NCBI GenBank assembly: GCA_009919175.1 | Contig: RGCL01000017.1 | Span: forward strand, 1-43,097 | Length of the DNA stretch: 43,097 bases | Direction of reading: 5' to 3' | DNA from: Betaproteobacteria bacterium | GTDB lineage: Bacteria; Pseudomonadota; Gammaproteobacteria; Burkholderiales; Burkholderiaceae_C | Part shown: piece by piece, positions 1-9,781 of the stretch | Layout of the letters: the number at the start of each line of letters is the position of its first letter | Position numbering within the stretch: the first letter of the stretch is position 1 | Position numbers and translations under genes: made by a program | Notes under the pieces: generated by a model | What the model was told of the DNA's origin: nothing | Databases searched by the model: none | Seen by the model: only the letters and a program-made list of their open reading frames with translations

Positions 1-213
1 AAATATTTCTCTATAATATCCAATCTGTTTTACCAGTTGTTCCAGGTTTTGAACAAACCCTGGATGGCGATCGCTCGTCGCTTGGCACCTGCACGCGTGG
101 CCCCCCAGCACCATGGCTTTGTGGCCTTCTTTGTCATGTCGGTGATTTACATCGCGATCACATTGGCCAAGATCGAGCACTGCATCAGCGTCAACATGGT
201 GGGTTGCAAATGA
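1..213 (+). CDS. C-terminal end of an unknown inner-membrane protein (partial)
   Basis: Frame 1 is open from the window edge to TGA at 211-213, giving about 70 residues, so the gene starts to the left of the window. The visible part has a basic amphipathic stretch (ARRLAPARVAP) followed by one clear membrane segment (FVAFFVMSVIYIAITLAKI), then a short polar tail with two cysteines. Its stop overlaps the ATG of the following TPR gene (ATGA), so the two are probably co-transcribed and translationally coupled. I do not recognise the family. The high-AT first 20 bases belong to this reading frame and are not a promoter I can support. Confidence 0.6.
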   Translation, partial: KYFSIISNLFYQLFQVLNKPWMAIARRLAPARVAPQHHGFVAFFVMSVIYIAITLAKIEHCISVNMVGCK

Positions 214-794
214 GCGATTCCAGCCTCGCCTTGCGGCTGCGTCACTGGCAGGCCGTTGCTTGGCTCACCCTGGGGTTGAGCGATCGCGCTTTGACCATCT
301 GGCAAGCACTCATCGATGACCACGGCCTGCGGCTCGAATGGGTGTCGAGCCGCGCCCACCTGCTGGCACAGAGCGGCCGCTTGAGCGAGGCCCTCACCGA
401 TTACGACTGGCTGACCCGACAGCCCGGTTGCCAAGCTTCTGACTGGTTCAATCTGGGATTCCTTCTGGAGCAAGCACAACGTCACGCCGAGGCCTGTGAA
501 GCCTTCCGCCAAGCCGTCACGCTCAACCCTGAGTTGGATCGCGCCTGGTTTGGCATGGGCCTGTGCCTGCATCGCCTAGGCCGCCACGATGAGGCCATCC
601 AAGCGCTCACGCGCAACACCGAATTGCAACCCATGAGTCCCCACGGCTGGGTCGAGCTGGCCAGGATTCATGAACAACGCCAGGAGCCCGATGAAGTGCT
701 GAAGATCATTCGGCACCTCAATGGGTTCGAACCCAAGGTCGCGGCCGAGCTGATGCGCGAAACCGGGATCGGATTGCCCACTGGCCGGACCTAG
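210..794 (+). CDS. Tetratricopeptide repeat protein
   Basis: The product is about 194 residues with at least three helical repeat pairs of TPR type. The clearest is in the middle (DWFNLGFLLEQAQRHAEAC then AFRQAVTLNPELDRAWFGMG), where the small and aromatic positions recur every 34 residues. No signal peptide or membrane segment is visible, so it is probably cytoplasmic and mediates protein contacts. I chose ATG 210 over the TTG at 204 because it forms an ATGA overlap with the upstream membrane-protein stop. The pair may act together with, or simply sit upstream of, the symporter operon that follows. The specific partner is unknown. Confidence 0.8.
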   Translation: MSDSSLALRLRHWQAVAWLTLGLSDRALTIWQALIDDHGLRLEWVSSRAHLLAQSGRLSEALTDYDWLTRQPGCQASDWFNLGFLLEQAQRHAEACEAFRQAVTLNPELDRAWFGMGLCLHRLGRHDEAIQALTRNTELQPMSPHGWVELARIHEQRQEPDEVLKIIRHLNGFEPKVAAELMRETGIGLPTGRT

Positions 795-795
795 G

Positions 796-843
796 AGCGG
801 TTGGGTTGCAACGAGCAGGCCTGAAAACCAGCTCGCAACCGCT
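796..843. repeat. Imperfect inverted repeat between the TPR gene and the DUF4212 gene
   Basis: The right arm GCTCGCAACCGCT (831-843) pairs with AGCGGTTG (796-803) plus CGAGC (812-816), leaving an 8-base bulge in the left arm. No T-tract follows, so it is not a canonical intrinsic terminator. In RNA it would form a stem about 13 base pairs long just upstream of the ribosome binding site at 868-873. A role in mRNA processing or attenuation is only a guess. Confidence 0.35.
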
Positions 844-878
844 AGTTGCCCCCAAGGGGCGTTTCACAGGAGACATCC

Positions 879-1142
879 ATGGAGCTGACCGAATCGCACC
901 GAGCGTATTGGCAAAAAAACCTGAATATCACTTCAGTGTTGCTGGCCATTTGGTTCGTCGTGACTTTTGTGGTCTCGTTTTACGCGCGCGAACTCAATTT
1001 CAACTTCTTTGGATGGCCATTCAGTTTCTGGATGGCCGCCCAGGGCTCGTTGGTTGTTTACGTGATCATCATTTGGTACTACGCCCATTACATGAACAAG
1101 CTCGATCAAGAGCATGGCGTAGCTGAAGTCGAGGAGGACTGA
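879..1142 (+). CDS. DUF4212 small membrane subunit of a sodium:solute symporter
   Basis: This is an 87-residue protein with two membrane segments (about residues 18-40 and 48-72) and a charged C-terminal tail. That is the usual size and layout of DUF4212 proteins, which are encoded directly before VC_2705-type sodium/solute symporters. ATG 879 is preceded by AGGAGA at 868-873, which decides the start over an upstream TTG. The gene ends one base before the symporter ATG, and its last codons carry the GAGGAGG ribosome binding site of that gene. A small accessory subunit of the transporter in the inner membrane is the likely role; what it does biochemically is not known. Confidence 0.9.
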   Translation: MELTESHRAYWQKNLNITSVLLAIWFVVTFVVSFYARELNFNFFGWPFSFWMAAQGSLVVYVIIIWYYAHYMNKLDQEHGVAEVEED

Positions 1143-1143
1143 C

Positions 1144-3279
1144 ATGGCTGGAATGGCACCTGATGATGGCGGCATGTTCTCCGCCGGCAGCAACGCTGCA
1201 TTCAAGAAGCAACTCAACAAGGTGTACTCCTGGTACACGGGGGGCTTCATTGCCTTTGTGATTGTGTTGGCCATCCTGGAACAAATGGGCTTGCCCCGTA
1301 ACTGGATTGGCTACATCTTTTTGGCCGCCACCGTGTTGCTCTATGCGGGCATCGGGGTGATGAGCCGAACCAACGACGCAGCCGAATACTATGTGGCCGG
1401 CCGCCGCGTCCCTGCCATTTACAACGGCATGGCCACCGGCGCTGACTGGATGAGTGCCGCCTCCTTCATTGGCATGGCGGGTACGCTCTACCTGACCGGC
1501 TATGGGGGCTTGGCTTTCATCATGGGATGGACAGGGGGCTACTGCCTGGTGGCGCTGTTCCTGGCACCCTACCTTCGCAAGTTTGGCCAGTTCACCATCC
1601 CGGACTTTCTGGGCGCACGCTATGACGGCAACCTGCCCCGCTTACTGGGGATTTTGGCTGCCATCCTATGCTCATTCACCTATGTGGTGGCGCAGATCTA
1701 TGGCGTAGGCTTGATCACCACCCGCCTCACCGGTGTGGCGTTCGAGCTAGGCATCTTTCTGGGGCTGGGCGGCATTCTGGTCTGCTCGTTCCTGGGTGGC
1801 ATGCGTGCAGTGACCTGGACACAGGTGGCTCAGTACATCATCCTGATCGTGGCTTACTTGATCCCTGTGGTGTGGCTGTCGGTCAAGCAGACCGGTGTGC
1901 CCGTTCCGCAAATTATTTATGGCCAACAGCTCATGAAGGTGACCGAGAAGGAAAAAGCCCTGATCGATGATCCGAAAGAGAAAGAAGTCATTGCCATCTT
2001 CAAGCAGCGTGCTGACGAAGCAACCGAAAAGCTCAAGGATGTGCCCGCTGCGCTTGCCGCTGCCAAGGCCGATGCCGAGAAGAAGGTGCAAGACCTCACG
2101 GCTTCAAATGCGCCCGAGGCTGAGCTGGCCGCTGCCAAAAAGGCATTGGCTGCTGTACCTGCCAGCGAAGAAGCGGCCAAAGCTGCCTGGACCCGCGACA
2201 AAACGACCAACGAAGCCCGTGCCAAGCCCCTGGCTGGCATGCCTCGTCATGCCACGCAATTTGCGGGTGACCCCAACGGTGACCAGAAAGCCAAGGACAC
2301 CTACGACACCTCACGCCGCAATTTCTTGGCTCTGGTGTTCTGCCTGATGGTGGGCACGGCTGCGTTGCCGCACATCCTGATGCGCTACTACACCACCCCC
2401 TCGGTGAAACAAGCGCGCAGTTCGGTGACCTGGTCGCTGTTCTTCATCTTCTTGCTGTACTTCACAGCCCCTGCGCTGGCGGTGTTGGTCAAATACGAAG
2501 TGTTCTCCGTCCTGGTGGGCACGCCGTTTGACAAGCTCCCAGCCTGGGTGGGTCAGTGGGCATCAGTGGACCCGGCCTTGTTGTCGGTCACCGATGTCAA
2601 CAAGGACGGTATCTTGCAGTTGGGTGAAATGCGCATCGGCGGTGACATCGTGGTGCTGGCCACGCCGGAAATCGGTGGTCTGCCCTATGTGATCTCCGGG
2701 ATGGTGGCCGCAGGGGGTTTGGCAGCGGCGCTGTCCACTGCCGACGGCTTGCTGCTCACCATCGCCAACGCTTTGTCGCACGACCTGTACTACAAGATGA
2801 TCGACCCCCATGCACCCACGTCCCGCCGCGTCATGATCTCCAAGATCCTGTTGCTGGTGGTGGCCTTGGCGGCAGCTTATGTGGCGGCTCAAAAACCGGC
2901 GGACATCTTGTTCCTGGTTTCTGCGGCTTTCTCGTTCGCTGCGGCAGCCTTCTTCCCGGCGTTGTCATTGGGCATCTTCTGGAAACGCGCCACCAAGTGG
3001 GGTGCTGTCGTTGGCATGATCGGCGGACTGGGCGTCACCTTCTATTACATGGTGACCACCCAACCCTGGTTGCGCGGCATCTTCGGCGTGACCTCGCCCA
3101 TCGAACTTTGGTGGGGCATTCAGCCGATCTCCGCTGGCGTCTTTGGTGTGCCGCTGGGCTTTGCCCTCATCTTCATCGTGAGCTTACTCACACCCCAGCC
3201 ACGTCGCGAGATCCAGGAACTGGTCGAGCACGTGCGCTACCCCAGTCTGGATAACGACATCAACACCAAGGCGACCTGA
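1144..3279 (+). CDS. Sodium:solute symporter, VC_2705 subfamily (ActP-like)
   Basis: This 711-residue member of the solute:sodium symporter family has about 13 hydrophobic segments. The family core is seen in GADWMSAASFIGMAGTLYL (about 99-117), GGMRAVTWTQVAQ (about 218-230) and STADGLLLTIANALSHDLY. Paired with DUF4212, it falls in the VC_2705 subfamily related to acetate permease ActP; the substrate here is not determinable, although a short-chain carboxylate is plausible. Two unusual segments stand out. A hydrophilic Ala/Lys/Glu-rich helical insertion covers residues about 262-390. An EF-hand-like loop, DVNKDGILQLGE, lies at residues 484-495. The start ATG 1144 follows GAGGAGG at 1131-1137. 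A strong terminator follows the stop. Confidence 0.9.
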   Translation: MAGMAPDDGGMFSAGSNAAFKKQLNKVYSWYTGGFIAFVIVLAILEQMGLPRNWIGYIFLAATVLLYAGIGVMSRTNDAAEYYVAGRRVPAIYNGMATGADWMSAASFIGMAGTLYLTGYGGLAFIMGWTGGYCLVALFLAPYLRKFGQFTIPDFLGARYDGNLPRLLGILAAILCSFTYVVAQIYGVGLITTRLTGVAFELGIFLGLGGILVCSFLGGMRAVTWTQVAQYIILIVAYLIPVVWLSVKQTGVPVPQIIYGQQLMKVTEKEKALIDDPKEKEVIAIFKQRADEATEKLKDVPAALAAAKADAEKKVQDLTASNAPEAELAAAKKALAAVPASEEAAKAAWTRDKTTNEARAKPLAGMPRHATQFAGDPNGDQKAKDTYDTSRRNFLALVFCLMVGTAALPHILMRYYTTPSVKQARSSVTWSLFFIFLLYFTAPALAVLVKYEVFSVLVGTPFDKLPAWVGQWASVDPALLSVTDVNKDGILQLGEMRIGGDIVVLATPEIGGLPYVISGMVAAGGLAAALSTADGLLLTIANALSHDLYYKMIDPHAPTSRRVMISKILLLVVALAAAYVAAQKPADILFLVSAAFSFAAAAFFPALSLGIFWKRATKWGAVVGMIGGLGVTFYYMVTTQPWLRGIFGVTSPIELWWGIQPISAGVFGVPLGFALIFIVSLLTPQPRREIQELVEHVRYPSLDNDINTKAT

Positions 3280-3304
3280 TGCGAGGGCGTCACAGCCCTG
3301 CATG

Positions 3305-3330
3305 AAAAGCCCGCTTCGGCGGGCTTTTTT
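3305..3330. terminator. Bidirectional intrinsic terminator
   Basis: AAAAGCCCGC (3305-3314), loop TTCG, GCGGGC (3319-3324), then a run of seven Ts. The stem is perfect and GC-rich. The flanking A-run gives a T-tract on the other strand too, so it can stop both the symporter transcript and the leftward leucine-degradation transcript that ends at 3346. Confidence 0.92.
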
Positions 3331-3345
3331 TATGGGAAAAATTTT

Positions 3346-3990
3346 TCAGCGAGGTTGGCGAGTGATGGATGGCGTGTTGCGCTCAACCTCATCCCAGTGC
3401 GGCGCATCAAACCAGGCATCGCCCAACAAATAGGCCCGAAGCATGGGCAGAGCATCGAGGCCCCAGAACACCTTGCCATCCACCACGAACGTGGGGACCC
3501 CAAACACTTGCTGCGCAATGGCAGCATCGGTGAATTGGCGAAGCTGCTGCTTGACCTCCACCGATTGCGGGTCTCGCAATGGGTTGAGCTGTTGCGCCAG
3601 CTCGGCCAGACGCTGCGGATCGGCGGCGTCGCGCCCGCCATGCCAGACATGGTGAAACACTTGCTCACACACCCAGCGCCCCGGCAAGCCATCGGAACCT
3701 GCGGCCACCGACAGGCGCAACAGGTCCAGCGATGGAAACGGGTGATGCAGAGGCATATGCAGGGGCACGCCCAGCTGATGCGCCAACCAGAGCACCTGCC
3801 GGTAAGTCCACTCGCGCTTGCCCGCCATTTCGGCCGGTCCCAGCTGGCCGTGATGCTTGAGCAAGGCCCCAAAGACGATGGGGGTGTAGCGCACCTCGTG
3901 GCTAATGCCTTCGAGGGCCTGGGGCAAACGCTCAAATGCGAGGTAGGCGTAGGGCGAGATGAAATCCAGATAAAAGGTGATGTGTTTCAT
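3346..3990 (-). CDS. DsbA-fold 2-hydroxychromene-2-carboxylate isomerase-like protein
   Basis: The product is 214 residues. It begins with a thioredoxin-fold strand and the motif FYLDFISPYAYLAFERL; the Ser of ISPY (residue 12) replaces the CXXC of true DsbA and is the glutathione-activating position in the NahD-like isomerases. Near the C-terminus GVPTFVVDGKVFWG is the cis-Pro loop of the DsbA family. Members isomerise glutathione-bound aromatic intermediates, but many homologues in non-degraders have unknown substrates. I chose ATG 3990, which overlaps the upstream DUF1289 stop by four bases; a longer in-frame extension upstream does not resemble the family. It is the last gene of the liu operon, and its link to leucine breakdown is unclear. 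Confidence 0.85.
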   Translation of the reverse strand: MKHITFYLDFISPYAYLAFERLPQALEGISHEVRYTPIVFGALLKHHGQLGPAEMAGKREWTYRQVLWLAHQLGVPLHMPLHHPFPSLDLLRLSVAAGSDGLPGRWVCEQVFHHVWHGGRDAADPQRLAELAQQLNPLRDPQSVEVKQQLRQFTDAAIAQQVFGVPTFVVDGKVFWGLDALPMLRAYLLGDAWFDAPHWDEVERNTPSITRQPR

Positions 3991-4226
3991 GGGGGGCCAG
4001 ACTCCAGTTGAGCCCCCAGGCGACGCCAGATGGCGTGTTGCTCCGACGCGGACGCACTGCCCCAGCGGGCGATTTCGTCGAGGGTGCGCAAGCAACCGTG
4101 GCATTCGTTGTTCACGGGGTTCATCACACACACCGACAGGCAAGGCGATGGCGGATGCTCGGTCGATGGCATGGCCTGGACCTGCTGCCAGCGGTGCGTG
4201 AGCTCCTGATGCCAGTGGGCGTTCAT
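3987..4226 (-). CDS. DUF1289 cysteine-motif protein
   Basis: This is a 79-residue protein with the DUF1289 signature: CLSVC, then a spacer, CHGC and LDEIARW. The four cysteines suggest metal or iron-sulfur binding, which has not been proved for the family. It overlaps both neighbours by four bases (ATGA with liuE upstream at 4223-4226 and ATGA with the isomerase at 3987-3990), a strong sign of co-translation. Nothing in it identifies a substrate or partner. Confidence 0.85.
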   Translation of the reverse strand: MNAHWHQELTHRWQQVQAMPSTEHPPSPCLSVCVMNPVNNECHGCLRTLDEIARWGSASASEQHAIWRRLGAQLESGPP

Positions 4227-5131
4227 GCCGCGCGCTTGTTGAGAATGGCGCGACCCACGCGGGACGCCAGCGGGCGACCCAGGGCATCGCTGATGAACTG
4301 TGCGGCGTCAACCAGCTTGTCCAGATCGATACCGGTCTCAATGCCCATGCCTTGCATCATGAACACCACATCTTCGGTGGCCACATTGCCGGTGGCCCCT
4401 TTGGCATAAGGACAGCCCCCTAAACCGCCAACGGCTGCATCGTATTGATAGACGCCCATCTCCAGCGAGGCCAGGGTGTTGGCCAGTGCCAGGCCGTAGG
4501 TGTCGTGGAAATGCCCCGCCACATGGTCGATGTCGTAGTGCTTGAGCGCAGCCTCCATGGCGGCTTGGGTTTTATTGGGTGTGCCCACGCCAATGGTGTC
4601 GCACACCACCACCAGCGGCACACCAATGTCTTTCATCATGCGGCTCATGGCTTCGACGTTGGCAGCGGGCACCTCGCCCGCATAGGGGCAGCCCACCGCC
4701 ACGGAGATCGCGCCACGCACGCCTAGGCCCGCATCGAGCGCTGCGCGCACCACGGGCTCAAAGCGGGCAATGCTTTCGGCCATGGAGCAGTTGATGTTCT
4801 TTTGACTGAAGGCTTCGGAGGCCGCACCAAAGACGACGATCTCGTCGGGTCGGGTGAGCGCGGCGGCTTCATAGCCCTTCATGTTGGGGGTGAGCACCGA
4901 ATAGCGCACGCCTGGGCGGCGCTGGATGCCCGCCATCACCTCGGCGTTGTCGGCCATCTGGGGCACCCACTTGGGCGACACAAAGCTGGTGGCTTCAATT
5001 TCCTTGAGGCCGGCATCTTGCAGGCGATGCACCAGCTCGATCTTGACTGCGGCAGGCACCGGCTGCTTTTCGTTTTGCAGGCCGTCGCGCGGACCGACAT
5101 CGGTGAGGTGGACAACTTTGGGCAGTGACAC
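4223..5131 (-). CDS. liuE: Hydroxymethylglutaryl-CoA lyase
   Basis: This enzyme splits HMG-CoA to acetyl-CoA and acetoacetate, the last step of leucine degradation. The 302-residue protein has the HMGL-like TIM barrel. DVGPRDGLQNEK (11-22) carries the metal-binding Asp and catalytic Arg. The histidine pair is seen in HFHDTYG. The flexible loop AVGGLGGCPYAKGATGN holds the active-site Cys of the family signature. The start is GTG 5131, preceded by AAGGAG on the minus strand. It lies 78 bases downstream of liuD in the same direction and is coupled to DUF1289. Close relatives such as isopropylmalate synthase lack the GGCPYAKG signature, so the call is firm. Confidence 0.95.
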   Translation of the reverse strand: MSLPKVVHLTDVGPRDGLQNEKQPVPAAVKIELVHRLQDAGLKEIEATSFVSPKWVPQMADNAEVMAGIQRRPGVRYSVLTPNMKGYEAAALTRPDEIVVFGAASEAFSQKNINCSMAESIARFEPVVRAALDAGLGVRGAISVAVGCPYAGEVPAANVEAMSRMMKDIGVPLVVVCDTIGVGTPNKTQAAMEAALKHYDIDHVAGHFHDTYGLALANTLASLEMGVYQYDAAVGGLGGCPYAKGATGNVATEDVVFMMQGMGIETGIDLDKLVDAAQFISDALGRPLASRVGRAILNKRAA

Positions 5132-5209
5132 GGGTGCTCCTTGTCGAATTCAGCGCCTCATGCTAGCGCAAGCGCATGCAAGCCCCCCCGGGCTCCTGAC
5201 GCAAGGGCA

Positions 5210-7246
<2,037 letters not shown>

Positions 7247-7258
7247 GTCCAGCTTCCT

Positions 7259-8041
7259 TCAGGTCAGCCAATGGGGTTTGCGCTTGTTCAGGAAGGCCTG
7301 AACGCCGTCTTTGCCGTCTTCGCTGGCGCGGCTTTGTGCAATCGCGCGAGCGGTCATTTGCATGAGCCCTGCGTCGATGGGCTCGTGCGCCACGTCGTGC
7401 AAGAGTCGCTTGCAACTGGCCAAGGCTTGCGGGCTGGCCGACAAAAAGGCTTTGACCCAAAGCGCCACTTGCTCATCCAGGGCTTGGGCGCTCACCACTT
7501 CGTGGACCAGGCCAATGCGGCGGGCTTCGTGGGCATTGAAGCGCTCTGCGGTGAGGGCATAGCGGTGCGCCGCGCGTGGCCCCATGGCGCGGATCACATA
7601 GGGGCTGATGGTTGCGGGGATGAGGCCGAGCTTGACCTCGGAGAGACAAAAGTGCGCGGTGTCCACACTGACCACCACATCGCACGCCGAGACCAACCCC
7701 ATGCCGCCGGCATAGGTGTCGCCCTGCACGCGGGCAATGGTGGGCTTGGGGCAGGTGTACAAGGTGTTGAGCATCTGCGCCAGACCTGAGGCGTCCTGGA
7801 CGTTTTGCTCGTGCGTGTAGTCGGCCACCGACCGCATCCAGTTGAGGTCCGCGCCCGCGCAAAAGGCCTCGCCATGGGCACCCAGCACCAGCACACGGAC
7901 CTGAGAGTCGGTGGCCAACTGGGTCACGGCCTGGTTGAGTTCAGCGATGAAGCCGCTGTCGAAAGCGTTGCGCAATTCGGGGCGATTGAGCGTGATGCGC
8001 CCCACACCCGATTCGATCTGGACAGTGAGTTTGTTGCTCAT
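7259..8041 (-). CDS. liuC: Methylglutaconyl-CoA hydratase (crotonase family)
   Basis: The protein has 260 residues and the crotonase fold: RITLNRPELRNAFD near the N-terminus, the CoA oxyanion loop GEAFCAGADLNWM, the second oxyanion segment TYAGGMGLVSACDVVVS, and LTAERFNAHEARRIGLVHE. Its place between the two carboxylase subunits and upstream of HMG-CoA lyase fits hydration of 3-methylglutaconyl-CoA to HMG-CoA. By sequence alone it could be a general enoyl-CoA hydratase. It starts 33 bases after the liuB stop and runs into liuD with a 12-base gap. Confidence 0.9.
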   Translation of the reverse strand: MSNKLTVQIESGVGRITLNRPELRNAFDSGFIAELNQAVTQLATDSQVRVLVLGAHGEAFCAGADLNWMRSVADYTHEQNVQDASGLAQMLNTLYTCPKPTIARVQGDTYAGGMGLVSACDVVVSVDTAHFCLSEVKLGLIPATISPYVIRAMGPRAAHRYALTAERFNAHEARRIGLVHEVVSAQALDEQVALWVKAFLSASPQALASCKRLLHDVAHEPIDAGLMQMTARAIAQSRASEDGKDGVQAFLNKRKPHWLT

Positions 8042-8074
8042 GATGGGTCTCTTTCAAAACAGGGTGATGGGGGC

Positions 8075-9682
8075 TTACATGCGAAACACACCAAAGGTGG
8101 TTTCTGGAATCGGGGCATTGAGCGAGGCGCTCAAGCCCAAGGCCAGCACGCGGCGAGTGTCGGCGGGGTCGATCACGCCGTCATCCCACAGGCGAGCGGT
8201 GGCGTAATAGGGATGCCCCTGGTGTTCGTACTGCTGGCGGATGGGGTCTTTGAAAGCCTGCTCCTCTTCGGCGCTCCACTGGCCGCCTTTGGCCTCGATG
8301 CCGTCGCGCTTGACCGTGGCCAGCACGCTGGCGGCTTGCTCGCCGCCCATGACGCTGATGCGGGCGTTGGGCCACATCCACAAAAAGCGGGGACTGTAGG
8401 CGCGGCCGCACATGCCGTAGTTGCCCGCCCCAAAACTGCCGCCAATGATGATGGTGAACTTGGGCACCTGGGCACAGGCCACCGCCGTGACCATCTTGGC
8501 GCCATTGCGGGCAATGCCCTCGTTTTCGTATTTGCGCCCGACCATGAAGCCGGTGATGTTCTGCAAAAACACCAAGGGGATTTTTCGCTGGCAGCACAGC
8601 TCGATGAAGTGCGCGCCCTTCAATGCGCTTTCACTGAACAAAATCCCGTTGTTGGCAATGATGCCCACGGGCATGCCTTCGATGTGGGCAAAGCCGCACA
8701 CCAGCGTGGTGCCAAAGCGGGGCTTGAATTCGTGAAAGTCTGAGTCGTCCACGATGCGGGCAATGACTTCGCGCACATCAAAGGGCTTACGGGAATCGGT
8801 GGGGATCACACCGTGCAGCTCGCTGGCATCAAAGCGCGGTGGCCGCGCGTCTTGCAAGGCCCACGGGTAAGACTTGTTGCGCTTGAGGTGCCCCACGGCT
8901 TCGCGGGCCAAGGCCAAGGCGTGGCCGTCGTTGTGCGCGAGGTGGTCTGCGACGCCCGACAAGCGGGTGTGCACATCGCCACCGCCCAGGTCTTCGGCGC
9001 TCACCACTTCGCCTGTGGCCGCTTTGACCAGGGGCGGACCGCCGAGAAAAATCGTGCCCTGGTTCTTGACGATGATGGTCTCGTCGCTCATGGCGGGCAC
9101 GTATGCGCCACCGGCTGTGCACGAACCCATGACCACGGCAATTTGTGCAATGCCCTGGGCACTCATGTTGGCCTGGTTGAAGAAGATGCGACCGAAGTGA
9201 TCGCGGTCCGGGAAGACCTCATCCTGATTGGGCAGGTTGGCCCCGCCGGAATCGACCAGGTAAATGCAAGGCAGCCGGTTTTGTTGGGCGATCTCCTGGG
9301 CGCGCAAATGCTTTTTCACCGTCATCGGGAAATAGGTGCCCCCTTTGACAGTGGCATCGTTGCAGACGATGAGGCACTCCACGCCCTGAACCCGGCCAAT
9401 GCCAGTGATCACACCCGCGCTGGGCGCGTCGTTGTCGTACATGTCCAGGGCCGCCAGGGGAGAGAGCTCCAAAAAGGCAGTGCCGGGGTCGATGAGCTGG
9501 CTCACACGCTCGCGCGGCAGCAGCTTGCCCCTGGCCGTGTGTTTGGCGCGGGCGGCCTCGCCGCCGCCGAGCTCGACCTGGGCATAGCGCTGTTGCAAGT
9601 CACTCACCAAGCCCTGCATGGCTTTGGCGTTGGCCTGAAAGTCGGCGCTGCGGAACTGAAGTTGGGAAGACAGGATGGCCAT
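8075..9682 (-). CDS. liuB: Methylcrotonyl-CoA carboxylase, carboxyltransferase beta subunit
   Basis: This 535-residue carboxyltransferase has the two crotonase-like halves of the family. The N-terminal half carries [37 protein letters not shown] and [19 protein letters not shown]. The C-terminal half carries [19 protein letters not shown] and [15 protein letters not shown]. The segments GGANLPNQ and NYGMCGRAY are typical of methylcrotonyl-CoA rather than propionyl-CoA carboxylases. With liuD it forms the biotin enzyme of leucine degradation. It is the first gene of the leftward liuBCDE operon; ATG 9682 has an AAGGAA ribosome binding site and an AraC-type regulator diverges from its promoter. 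Confidence 0.95.
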   Translation of the reverse strand: MAILSSQLQFRSADFQANAKAMQGLVSDLQQRYAQVELGGGEAARAKHTARGKLLPRERVSQLIDPGTAFLELSPLAALDMYDNDAPSAGVITGIGRVQGVECLIVCNDATVKGGTYFPMTVKKHLRAQEIAQQNRLPCIYLVDSGGANLPNQDEVFPDRDHFGRIFFNQANMSAQGIAQIAVVMGSCTAGGAYVPAMSDETIIVKNQGTIFLGGPPLVKAATGEVVSAEDLGGGDVHTRLSGVADHLAHNDGHALALAREAVGHLKRNKSYPWALQDARPPRFDASELHGVIPTDSRKPFDVREVIARIVDDSDFHEFKPRFGTTLVCGFAHIEGMPVGIIANNGILFSESALKGAHFIELCCQRKIPLVFLQNITGFMVGRKYENEGIARNGAKMVTAVACAQVPKFTIIIGGSFGAGNYGMCGRAYSPRFLWMWPNARISVMGGEQAASVLATVKRDGIEAKGGQWSAEEEQAFKDPIRQQYEHQGHPYYATARLWDDGVIDPADTRRVLALGLSASLNAPIPETTFGVFRM

Positions 9683-9781
9683 GGGATTCCTTGAAATCGA
9701 AGACGCTGATGGCGCGTTAGCTTAATGGGGCGGTCCAGGGTGTGGGCGTCAGAATGGTTGCAAATCCTGCCACAATGACCC
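9683..9781. promoter_or_regulatory. Divergent promoter region of liuB and the AraC-type regulator
   Basis: The 99 bases separate two divergent genes and must hold both promoters. I could not pick a convincing -35/-10 pair, and I see no copy of the TTGACGT-AA-ACGTCAA palindrome found upstream of the LiuR-like gene. Control by the adjacent AraC-type protein is therefore the simpler guess. Confidence 0.4.

Noticed and set aside
68-75. GCGATCGC octamers near 68 and 281 and at the gmhB junction, considered as a repeat family
   Set aside because: The octamer is common in GC-rich DNA; three copies show no regular spacing and no flanking similarity.
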